Assembly: GCA_009773805.1 (NCBI GenBank)
Contig: WTXA01000002.1
Span: 186,001-250,000, forward strand
Direction of reading: 5' to 3'
DNA: 64,000 nt
DNA from: Fusobacteriota bacterium
Lineage (GTDB): Bacteria > Bacillota > TC1
Part shown: piece by piece, positions 43,121 through 50,156 of the stretch
How the letters are laid out: each line of letters begins with the position of its first letter
Numbering within the stretch: the first letter of the stretch is position 1
Notes under the pieces: model-generated
What the model saw: the letters and a program-made list of their open reading frames with translations, nothing else
What the model was told of the DNA's origin: nothing
The model's database searches: none
Program-made: the position numbers and the translations under genes

Positions 43121-44058
43121 ATAAACCACCTAATCGCACTGAAAATCAAGGCGCCTAATATAGCTGTTGCATACATTAGTTTATTTGCCAATTTTATATC
43201 TTCTGTTTCGATTTCTTTATTTCTATCTCCAATAGTAAGTTTTTTTACTAGTTTACCAAAATAATACGAATCTCCTGCTAACTGAATATTTAATGCACCG
43301 GCACATACTGATTCTGTTTGTGCAGAATTTGGACTTTTATGATTTTTCCTGTCGCGAATATATATATTAATTGCATTTTTAAAGTCAAGTCGAATAATGA
43401 AGGATCCTATCAACATCAGAAATGCAGCAATTCTTGCCGGGATGAAATTAAGTATATCATCCAGTCTTGCTGCAAATTTGCCAAAATATAAGTAATCTTT
43501 GTTCTTATACCCAATCATTGAATCTAATGTGTTCACGGCCTTATATAAAAACCCAAGTGGTGCACCTCCAATAGCTATGAATAAGAGTGGAGCAATAACA
43601 CCATCAGTTGTATTTTCTGCAATAGTCTCTACTGTTGCTTTTTTTATATCTTTATTATCAAGTTTTTCTGTATCTCTGCCTACTATATAAGATAGATATT
43701 TTCTTGCATTTTTTATATCTTCTTGCTTTAAATATCTATATACCTTCATGCTTTCTACTTTCAATGATTTTGCAGCAATTATTTGGAAGCAAAAATATAA
43801 CTCTATAACAAAATATAAATATATATTAATATTTTTAGCTATATATAATATAGTAAACGGAGCAATAAAACAAAAAACAATAACAAATATACTTAATAAT
43901 ACTCCTCCAAAAAAATCATTTTTAATTAGTTTTCTTATTTTCACTTCGACTTTTGATATCATATTTCCTATAAAACTAATTGGATGTGGTAACCAATTAG
44001 GATCGCCTACTACTATATCTATAATAAAAGCACAAATTATAATTATAGAAATTCTCAT
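43111..44058 (-). CDS. cbiB: Adenosylcobinamide-phosphate synthase CbiB
   Basis: 315 aa membrane enzyme that joins aminopropanol phosphate to adenosylcobyrate. Family patterns: DIVVGDPNWLPHPISFIGNMI (N-terminus), VETIAENTTDGVIAPLLFIAIGGAPLGFLYKAVNTLDSMIGYK (~145-190) and NSAQTESVCAGALNIQLAGDSYYFG. It precedes cobD. No cobalamin riboswitch pattern is visible upstream and other cobalamin genes are not nearby, so the pair may serve salvage. Confidence 0.93.
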   Translation of the reverse strand: MRISIIIICAFIIDIVVGDPNWLPHPISFIGNMISKVEVKIRKLIKNDFFGGVLLSIFVIVFCFIAPFTILYIAKNINIYLYFVIELYFCFQIIAAKSLKVESMKVYRYLKQEDIKNARKYLSYIVGRDTEKLDNKDIKKATVETIAENTTDGVIAPLLFIAIGGAPLGFLYKAVNTLDSMIGYKNKDYLYFGKFAARLDDILNFIPARIAAFLMLIGSFIIRLDFKNAINIYIRDRKNHKSPNSAQTESVCAGALNIQLAGDSYYFGKLVKKLTIGDRNKEIETEDIKLANKLMYATAILGALIFSAIRWFIWI

Positions 44059-44453
44059 TTCTTTAATACCTTCTCTCTATTAATTTCTTGTCAGTTTGAA
44101 AAATATCTAAATATTTATTTAAAAATAAACTTTTTAAAATTTTAAGTCAATATTTCTTTTGCTTCTATTTTATGCAAAAAACTTTAACTTTTTAAATATA
44201 AATAGTAGAACTAATTTAAGTAAAAATATACTTTATATTCTAACATAATTAGAATACTTTTATATACTAAAGTTAATTTCCCGTACGTTTTCACATCGTA
44301 CGGGAAGACAAAAAGTCGAGTAATTTAATTTACAACAAATTGAAATGTTCCCAATATGGTTGTCAGTTTATAAAACTATATTTATGGGTTTTTCCTCCTA
44401 TGAATATGGTACTATTTTTCATTGTGGCCGTTTTTCATATATCAAACCATATT
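44059..44453. other. AT-rich gap with tRNA-like hairpin, copy F
   Basis: 395 bases after the selenoprotein operon. The only clear structure is TTTCCCGTACG-TTTTCACAT-CGTACGGG at 44278-44304, which follows the plus-strand order of the tRNA-Leu anticodon arm (TTTCCCGTACGATTTTGAG, 52248 on). It may serve as a hairpin for the operon end. I see no gene and no cobalamin box. Confidence 0.6.
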
Positions 44454-44804
44454 TTAAAAACTTAATAATTTATCTGTATCCTCGGTCATTTCAGCCAATT
44501 CAAGCATACTGCTTCTATCAGCACCTTTGATCAACATATCTATGCTAAGACCCCTAGCATCCATACAAGATCCTCAAACTTTTACCTTGCCTTTTTTTAC
44601 AATAACACTTTTTAACATACTACCCATATTATAGTAGCCATCTGGTGTCTTTTGATTATTGATTGCATTAACAACCCCATCACCTACTAGTGAAATACTA
44701 ACTTGTGCATCTTCTCTCTTTTGAATAGCCATTGCCAACCTTAGAGCATTATATGCTCTTTCATTGCCATAAGGTCCATCGTTGATAATAAATAGATACT
44801 TCAT
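44454..44804 (-). CDS. DsrE-family selenoprotein (TGA = Sec77)
   Basis: 116 aa small sulfur-relay-type protein of the DsrE/DsrF-like fold: MKYLFIINDGPYGNERAYNA, LRLAMAIQKRED and VSISLVGDGVVNAINNQKTP, then KGKVKV-U-GSCMDARGLSI and ...ELAEMTEDTDKLLSF. The TGA at 44574-44576 falls where relatives have the active Cys (xxCGSCMDARG), giving a UxxC redox pair. The frame stays open for 39 further conserved-looking codons. ATGCTA-GGGGTCT-TAGCAT forms a hairpin whose loop begins 19 bases after TGA, as expected for a bacterial SECIS. It is last in the nifS-arsR-membrane protein operon. Likely carries sulfur or selenium as a per(seleno)sulfide; this is inference. Confidence 0.85.
44536..44576 (-). promoter_or_regulatory. 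bSECIS-like hairpin in the DsrE-family gene
   Basis: Starting at the UGA, a 13-base spacer leads to a 6-bp stem ATGCTA/TAGCAT with a G-rich seven-base loop (GGGGTCT). Distance and loop fit bacterial selenocysteine insertion elements read by SelB. Confidence 0.65.
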
Positions 44805-44822
44805 AATTAACTCACAACCTTT

Positions 44823-45962
44823 CTAATTTTGTTTTACACTTATAGTCTTAAAAAATTTACTAAAGACAATAAAATAAACAATTGTACCAGCCAATATACT
44901 CAAATAATTGAAAATATTTATTGGCCAAAATTCAAAATACAAACCTTGTACGTAAACTCCCAACACTTGAGAGCCAACAAATGCTCAAACCATACCCCAT
45001 TGCGTTGGAGCAAAATCACTTTTAATAAACTTGTTTTTGAAGTAGTCGATTATTAAATACACTACAAAAACACCCCAGGCTATAGTTACAATATATGAAA
45101 AGATCAATACAATAAACGATAACCCCTTAAGTTCAATATTTAAAAATACACCACAAAAGCTAAAAATCCTGTATAAGCTTAATCCAAAAAGACACATTAT
45201 CGGTATAACCAGAAAAAATGATGGGATTATAGAATCTTCCGGTAACTTCCCAGCTTTTATCTGCAAATATACCAGATATATTATCTTAATGACAAATAAT
45301 ATAATACCAATTGAAATTGTGACTAATGATAAAAAGGCTGCCATAGACGCTATCCGGCTATTAATAGACATCGCAGCAATCCCTGAACCAGTCAAACTCA
45401 CCAAGGCAAAAGAAAAAACATCCAACAACCATACAAAGTTAAATTTAGATCTATCAATTTCTTTTGAAAGCCATATTTTCAATGCTTTCATTTCTAAAAT
45501 CAATAATGATACCAATAAAAGACCAAACAATACCATTGAAGGCAGCATATAGCTTTGTAATTTAGAAGATATATCAGAAATAAAAAATCCTAACGATCCC
45601 CAGAATACGTTGGCTGACATTGCTAATGAAGAAATTGGAACAAACAACCAAACATTTTTATATGGGTCACCTATCAAATCATTCATCTCTTTGCCGTTAA
45701 TAATCCATTTAATCAATTTTGCCAGGAAAATGAATGTCAAAACAAAATGGATAATTACAAATAATAACATTATACCAACTAAAATCATATTCTTGGTAAA
45801 TTCAAAAAGCGAAAAACTATTCCACATTATATCTGAAATTACAACTAATCCTTTTTCATGTGGGATAGAGAACTGTAAAAAATTAAAAGCCATCAATGCA
45901 ACTCCACCTGCTGCCAATGATGCTTGAAATAATAAGGGATTGAACTTTAAGTTTATTTTCAT
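44823..45962 (-). CDS. Multi-pass membrane selenoprotein (TGA = Sec326), TsoY-like
   Basis: 379 aa when TGA at 44985-44987 is read as Sec. About nine helices precede the sequence DFAPTQWGMV-U-AFVGSQVLGVYVQGLYFEF, then a last helix (NIFNYLSILAGTIVYFIVFS) and a real TAG. Without readthrough, the protein would lose its last helices. GGCTCTC-AAGTGTT-GGGAGTT can form a SECIS-like hairpin with its loop 17 bases after TGA. The pattern (QWG..C..VG..VLG) resembles TDT/SLAC1-type channel-like proteins. I recall a RefSeq family named TsoY (seleno)protein with this look but cannot check it. It lies 27 bases after arsR and 18 before the DsrE-family gene. Transport or redox handling of a sulfur or selenium species is inferred. 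Confidence 0.82.
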
Positions 45963-45989
45963 ATATTACACCATACTTTCTTTAATATC

Positions 45990-46325
45990 TTATTCCATCA
46001 TTTCTTTAATATCTTTTATTATCTTCATCTGTTTTGTCATCTGTTCGACCATAGCCTCTCTCATCAATATACAAGCCTGTAAAGTCTTTGGATTGCCAAT
46101 GCTATAGTAGATTTTATTGCCTTCTCTTCTGGAATTAACTACACAAGACTCTCTCATCACTGCAAGATGTTGAGAAATATTAGGAACATTTACCTTCATA
46201 GCTGATGCAAGTTCATCAACACACATTTCCTTTTCACCCAACAAGAATATTATTTCAATTCTTTTAGCATTGGCCATAAACTTACAAAAATCTGCATGTA
46301 TTCTATATAATTCTTTATTATCCAT
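45990..46325 (-). CDS. ArsR/SmtB family transcriptional regulator
   Basis: 111 aa winged-helix repressor: HADFCKFMANAKRIEIIFLLGEKEMCVDELASAMKVNVPNISQHLAVMRESCVVNSRREGNKIYYSIG. Cys14 and Cys50 could form a thiol- or persulfide-sensing pair, as in the SqrR/BigR subgroup, rather than a classical metal site (no CxC in the recognition helix). Its place between a cysteine desulfurase and two selenoproteins supports sensing of reactive sulfur; this is inference. A 24-bp palindrome before the operon is its likely operator. Confidence 0.85.
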   Translation of the reverse strand: MDNKELYRIHADFCKFMANAKRIEIIFLLGEKEMCVDELASAMKVNVPNISQHLAVMRESCVVNSRREGNKIYYSIGNPKTLQACILMREAMVEQMTKQMKIIKDIKEMME

Positions 46326-46340
46326 TATTGCTCCTCTATA

Positions 46341-47453
46341 TTACTTGATTATATTAGTCAACTTTTCAACTACAATATCTATTTCTTCTCTAGTAGTATA
46401 TCTACCAAGACTAAATCTAACAGCACCACGTCCAATATCTGCCGATACTCCCATAGCACTAAGCACAGGAGAAATAGTAGTCATTCCTGAATGACATGCT
46501 GAACCTGTAGAGGCAAGAACATCATCAAGCTTATCTAAAATTTCATGTCCATTAAAACCTATAAAGCTAACATTCAAGGTATTAGGAAGTTTTTTATCAG
46601 GATGGCCATTTAAATGAATAATATCCCCGAAGTTTTCAACAAGTCGTTTGTAAAAGTAATCAGTATTTTCCTTAATGACATTATTTCCAAGGTTTATTCT
46701 TGCAATTTCACAAGCCTTACCAAGTCCTACCTCTAGAATTATATTTTCAGTACCTGCTCTTCTGCCCTTTTCATGTCCAGCTCCATGTATCAATGGTTCA
46801 ATACTTATGCCGGTTCTTATATATAGAGCCCCGATGCCTTTAGGTCCATATAGTTTATGACCTGCCACTGTAAGAAAATCTACATTTAGATTCTTAACAT
46901 CAATTGGTACCTTACCTAAAGATTGTGATGCATCGGTATGGAATAAAACTCCATTTTTCTTACATATGTCAGCAATTTCCTCTATAGGTTGTATAGTTCC
47001 TGTTTCGTTATTCGAATGCATGATACTTACAAGTATTGTTTTATCATTAATTAATTCTTCTATATCGGTTGGATTGACCAATCCTAGTTCATCAACCTTT
47101 ACATAACTCACTTCATATCCTAGCTTTTCTAAATATCTGCAAGGATTAATTATAGCCGGATGCTCTATTTTTGAAGTTATGATATGGTTACCTTTCTTCT
47201 TGTATGTATGGGCAACTCCCTTTAATACAGTGTTATTGGATTCACTCCCTCCACTGGTGAATATTATTTCATCAACGGATGCGTTCAACAAATCTGCTAC
47301 TTGGTGTCTGGCTTTCTCAATTTCTCTCTTAGCCTCGATTCCTAATACATGAATACTTGATGGATTTCCGAAATGTCCATATAAGAAGGGGAGCATAGTG
47401 TCTGCTACTTCTTTATCTATTGGAGTTGTGGCATTATAATCTAAATAAATCAT
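46341..47453 (-). CDS. NifS/IscS-type cysteine desulfurase
   Basis: 370 aa PLP enzyme that removes sulfur from cysteine (or selenium from selenocysteine) to form an enzyme persulfide. Patterns: YLDYNATTPIDKEV, GNPSSIH, FTSGGSESNN, SIMHSNNETG, the PLP lysine in VAGHKLYGPKG, GRRAGTENI and the active-site loop STGSACHSG (Cys ~325). First gene of the operon, with TAGGAGG before the ATG. It probably supplies sulfur to the DsrE-family partner rather than to a nearby Fe-S scaffold, since no iscU/nifU is present. Confidence 0.92.
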   Translation of the reverse strand: MIYLDYNATTPIDKEVADTMLPFLYGHFGNPSSIHVLGIEAKREIEKARHQVADLLNASVDEIIFTSGGSESNNTVLKGVAHTYKKKGNHIITSKIEHPAIINPCRYLEKLGYEVSYVKVDELGLVNPTDIEELINDKTILVSIMHSNNETGTIQPIEEIADICKKNGVLFHTDASQSLGKVPIDVKNLNVDFLTVAGHKLYGPKGIGALYIRTGISIEPLIHGAGHEKGRRAGTENIILEVGLGKACEIARINLGNNVIKENTDYFYKRLVENFGDIIHLNGHPDKKLPNTLNVSFIGFNGHEILDKLDDVLASTGSACHSGMTTISPVLSAMGVSADIGRGAVRFSLGRYTTREEIDIVVEKLTNIIK

Positions 47454-47726
47454 TAATTTCCTCCTAAAACATTTTATAGTGATGTATTTGCGTATATACG
47501 CAAATACTAATTAACACAATTATATATAATTTTTAGAAAATATACAACTTCCTATATTATTTTATATCGGCATAATTATAGAAGATAATACTTTAATTCT
47601 TACTAATATACTAAAGAAAAATAATTTTAAAGTAAACGTGGAATTTATGGTATGATAAACATAGACAACAAAAGATGGTTGTTTTATTATGTATAGTAAA
47701 TATGGTATGCAAAAGGAGAAATAATA
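47454..47726. promoter_or_regulatory. Divergent control region of the sulfur operon and DUF302 gene
   Basis: 273 bases. Near the desulfurase start lies the palindrome at 47484-47507; the rest is AT-rich with the plus-strand promoter of the DUF302 gene (TATGGTATGATAAACATAG region, about 47646). One regulator could act on both directions. Confidence 0.55.
47484..47507. promoter_or_regulatory. 24-bp perfect palindrome, likely ArsR operator
   Basis: GTATTTGCGTAT and its exact complement ATACGCAAATAC are joined without a spacer, 31 bases before the desulfurase ribosome-site/start region. On the minus strand the palindrome contains TTGCGT, followed by TATAAA about 19 bases on, so a bound dimer would cover the promoter. 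Length and symmetry fit ArsR/SmtB sites. Confidence 0.7.
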
Positions 47727-48113
47727 ATGAATATAGTTTATGAAAAAAGTACAAATAAAAATCTAAACGATGCAATAAAGTCTTTAGAAATCAATTTAAA
47801 AGAACTTGGTTTCGGAATATTATGGCAACTTAATTTTAAGGATAAACTACAAGAAAAAGGATTAGAATTTAAAGAGGATTTTGTGATACTTGAGGTATGT
47901 AACCCAAAACAAGCAAAAGAAGTATTAGAAAAAAATATTCATATTGGCTATGTACTCCCTTGTAAAATGGTAGTAAGAAGTGAAAATGATAAAATATATA
48001 TTGGCATGACAAGTCCAGAAACTTTAATAGGCTTATTTGAAAGCCCTGAATTAATAGAAGTTGCAAAAAAGGTTGAGGAATCACTTAAGACTTCAATTGA
48101 AGCTTCAATTTAA
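47727..48113 (+). CDS. DUF302 family protein
   Basis: 128 aa soluble protein: VYEKSTNKNLNDAIKSLEINLKELGFGILWQLNFKDKLQEKGLEF ... FVILEVCNPKQAKEVLEKNIHIGYVLPCKMVV ... IYIGMTSPETLIGLF. This is the DUF302 pattern, including the conserved CNPxxAxxxL cysteine. The function is unknown, but DUF302 genes often stand beside sulfur-handling genes. AAAGGAG precedes the ATG; it diverges from the sulfur/selenium operon. Confidence 0.85.
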   Translation: MNIVYEKSTNKNLNDAIKSLEINLKELGFGILWQLNFKDKLQEKGLEFKEDFVILEVCNPKQAKEVLEKNIHIGYVLPCKMVVRSENDKIYIGMTSPETLIGLFESPELIEVAKKVEESLKTSIEASI

Positions 48114-48154
48114 TAAAAAAGAGTATAAATAAAATAATGTTCGTGCCCATCAAG

Positions 48155-48191
48155 ATCACCATGATATAATGATAAATTATTTCATGGTGAT
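48155..48191 (+). terminator. Terminator of the DUF302 gene
   Basis: ATCACCATGA/TCATGGTGAT stem with a 17-base loop, then TTTTCAT. Confidence 0.75.
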
Positions 48192-48490
48192 TTTTCATAT
48201 AATACAAAGGCCTGGCTCCTCTTCAAGTTAGAAACCAGGCTTCATAATATAAATTTTTCCACTGTCCACTTGACAGGGAGTAGTTCAACCGAAGGGTGTC
48301 AAAAAGGGTGTCGGGTTTTCACTCTAATTTATAACTTTATCCTTTTATGCATATGATACTTTATTTCCATAGTGAACGTTTTTCAACGCATAACAATTCA
48401 AACTAATCCAAACATGTCCCAACATTATATGTTGCTTTATTTTCGTTATAATTATTTTTTATAAAATATTATTATAACTTCGCACAAAAA

Positions 48491-48515
48491 AGAGCTATTA
48501 TATTCAAATAGCTCT
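48491..48515 (-). terminator. Terminator of the PGA hydrolase-like gene
   Basis: AGAGCTATT/AATAGCTCT stem, with TTTTTTG following on the minus strand. Confidence 0.85.
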
Positions 48516-48577
48516 TAAGAGTTAAAACAATTAATAATTGTATATATTAAATTTATTGTCTATTTTTTTATTACTAC

Positions 48578-49633
48578 TTAAACAACACTATTCATTCGAA
48601 ATAATGAAGGATACCAAATAAGCCCCATAACTCCAATATAAAATACATTTAAAAACTTAAATAACATATCACTATTAGGTTCATTTACTGTTTTACTGCT
48701 TATAGCAACTTCGTTTTGTCCACTTGCTATTTCTGTTGCACTAATAGTAGTATTTTCTACAGGTTTAGTTTCTTGTATTGCTATACTATTTGTTTCGTTT
48801 TCTACTGGTTTAGTTTGTTGTACTGTTGTACTACTAATAGTTTTTGCTATTGGTTTAGTTTGTACTGTTGGAGTAGCAGTTGTATTTTCTACTGGTTTAG
48901 TTTGTACAGTTGGTGTAGTTGTAGTATTTTCAACTTGCTTTGGTTGCACAACTGTTGTAGGATTAAGCCCTTCTATAATTGCTTTTGTATATTTATAGAA
49001 TTCAGCAGTTTTTGTATTTCTGCCTGATGATGTTAGACTAGAAAAAAAACTTGCTCTTTGTGCTGTTGATAACTCTATTTGCACTCCAGCATTTCTTGAA
49101 TTTTTATTTACTATATTTGATGTACTTGTTCCTCCTAAATTTGAAGGAGCAGTAGCTACTGCAAAACCTGCATTTTGCAAACTTATTGTAATATTAGCGA
49201 CCATTGTTTTATCAAGTCCACCAACATAAGTTAGTTTAGATGAACCTGAAAATCCATGAATTGATAAGGTTCTACTTTTACTTTGAACCAAGGAAATTGC
49301 TATAGGTTCATCAAATATTGTTGAAGTTATATGTAATGAGCTATTATTACTGCTCATTATTCCTTGGAATGAATAATAACTATAACTTAATCCAGCAATA
49401 TTATCAGCTAGTTCTGTAGTTCCAGGTTCAATTCCTCCTCCATGAATGGCAATTATTGCCAAATTTGAAGAGTTTTCACGACTGCTAATTTTATAGTCGG
49501 TTCCTTCAACTTTTGCTGCTGAAAGTTCCTGAAAATTAGAATACAAATCAGCTGCTTTTACTGTTGTTATATTTACAGAAAATAGAAGTAAACTGATAGT
49601 TACTACTATAAATCCAGCTTTTAAGATTCTCAT
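48578..49633 (-). CDS. Secreted poly-gamma-glutamate hydrolase-family protein with repeat stalk and C-terminal anchor
   Basis: 351 aa. Signal peptide (MRILKAGFIVVTISLLLF...VKA), then a zinc-peptidase domain of the PghP/YmaC (DUF867) type: LAIIAIHGGGIEPGTTELA (H, E ligands), YSYYSFQGI, LHITSTIFDEP and RTLSIHGFSG. A stalk of about five VQTKPVENTT-like repeats (about 225-305) leads to a hydrophobic C-terminal segment (FLNVFYIGVMGLIWYPSLF). The repeats and tail suggest display at the cell surface. The start MRILK is chosen since GAGGGAG overlaps the ATG three codons earlier. Two c-di-GMP-I riboswitches with terminators precede it. No capsule genes are nearby. Confidence 0.8.
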   Translation of the reverse strand: MRILKAGFIVVTISLLLFSVNITTVKAADLYSNFQELSAAKVEGTDYKISSRENSSNLAIIAIHGGGIEPGTTELADNIAGLSYSYYSFQGIMSSNNSSLHITSTIFDEPIAISLVQSKSRTLSIHGFSGSSKLTYVGGLDKTMVANITISLQNAGFAVATAPSNLGGTSTSNIVNKNSRNAGVQIELSTAQRASFFSSLTSSGRNTKTAEFYKYTKAIIEGLNPTTVVQPKQVENTTTTPTVQTKPVENTTATPTVQTKPIAKTISSTTVQQTKPVENETNSIAIQETKPVENTTISATEIASGQNEVAISSKTVNEPNSDMLFKFLNVFYIGVMGLIWYPSLFRMNSVV

Positions 49634-49659
49634 AAGTTTCATCTCCCTCTAAATAAAAA

Positions 49660-49692
49660 ATACTTCTATTCCGGTTACCGAAATAGAAGTAT
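49660..49692 (-). terminator. Terminator of the gene-proximal c-di-GMP riboswitch
   Basis: A 15-bp stem (ATACTTCTATTTCGG/CCGGAATAGAAGTAT) with a TAA loop, then TTTTTTATTT on the minus strand. TCGGTAAC in it can pair with GTTGCCGA at the aptamer end, an antiterminator. Confidence 0.88.
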
Positions 49693-49719
49693 GTAAAACA
49701 TTTATCTTCCAAATATATA

Positions 49720-49800
49720 TCGGCAACTCGGCTACCTTAGTCTTTCGACCTTAGGTCCGTGGCTTTGCGTCTCCAACTTTCGTTGAATTTGCTCTTTTCT
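49720..49800 (-). promoter_or_regulatory. c-di-GMP-I riboswitch, gene-proximal copy
   Basis: The minus strand carries GAGCAAATTCAACGAAAGTT, GGAGACGCAAAGCC, ACGGACCTAAGGTC, a GAAA loop and AAGGTAGCCGAGTTGCCGA, matching the GEMM-I consensus in every arm (GAAA tetraloop and receptor, GACGCAAAGCC, GTAGCC.AGTTGCC). Confidence 0.95.
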
Positions 49801-49856
49801 TTTTTTCTTTACACTTCTTAAATGAAGTATCATTTAAGATATTATTTTAATAAAAA

Positions 49857-49887
49857 AACTTCCATTCGAATTACCGAAATGGAAGTT
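49857..49887 (-). terminator. Terminator of the distal c-di-GMP riboswitch
   Basis: AACTTCCATTT/GAATGGAAGTT (11 bp with one G-U) followed by five T. Its loop TTTCGGTAA can pair with TTGCCGAAA at the end of the upstream aptamer. Confidence 0.88.
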
Positions 49888-49910
49888 TTGAAATCTTAAC
49901 TTACTTAAAA

Positions 49911-49992
49911 CTTTCGGCAACTCGGCTACCATAGTCTTTATGACCTTAGGCCCTTGGTTTTGCGTCCTCAATTTTCGTTGAGTTTGCTCTTT
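49911..49992 (-). promoter_or_regulatory. c-di-GMP-I riboswitch, distal copy
   Basis: Minus strand: GAGCAAACTCAACGAAAATT, GAGGACGCAAAACC, AAGGGCCTAAGGTC, ATAAAGACTATGGTAGCC and GAGTTGCCGAAAG. It is a second full GEMM-I aptamer, about 110 bases upstream of the first and with its own terminator. Confidence 0.94.
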
Positions 49993-50156
49993 TCTTTGTA
50001 ATCGAATCTTAACACATTTCTTATTAAAATGCAATGATTTTGATAAGAATAATTATATATAATTGGATAGTAATGGTTTTGTATAGTCATTCCTTAAAAC
50101 CCATATGCATACTTGTTTCTTTTTATGCATTTGATCCTTGATTATATATATATAGT

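Larger units (their letters stand above)
48114..48577. other. Intergenic region with terminators and repeat copy C
   Basis: 464 bases. It has the DUF302 terminator (48155-48191), the hairpin GCCTGG...CCAGGC (48211-48240, similar to 5786-5815), the repeat GAAGGGTGTCAAAAAGGGTG at 48289-48308 and the hydrolase terminator (48491-48515). No gene is seen. Confidence 0.65.

Noticed and set aside
44059-44453. Cobalamin riboswitch before cbiB
   Set aside because: No B12-box-like GCCACTG or matching arms; the only structure is the tRNA-like hairpin.
44345-44530. Plus-strand frame of 61 aa
   Set aside because: It is opposite the selenocysteine-containing extension of the DsrE-family gene and has no ribosome site.
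44574-44987. Reading the two TGA-interrupted genes as plain pseudogenes
   Set aside because: Each has one TGA only, at a family Cys position or before a complete final helix, with a SECIS-like hairpin, natural stops beyond, correct gene spacing, and a Sec-encoding selD in the same window.
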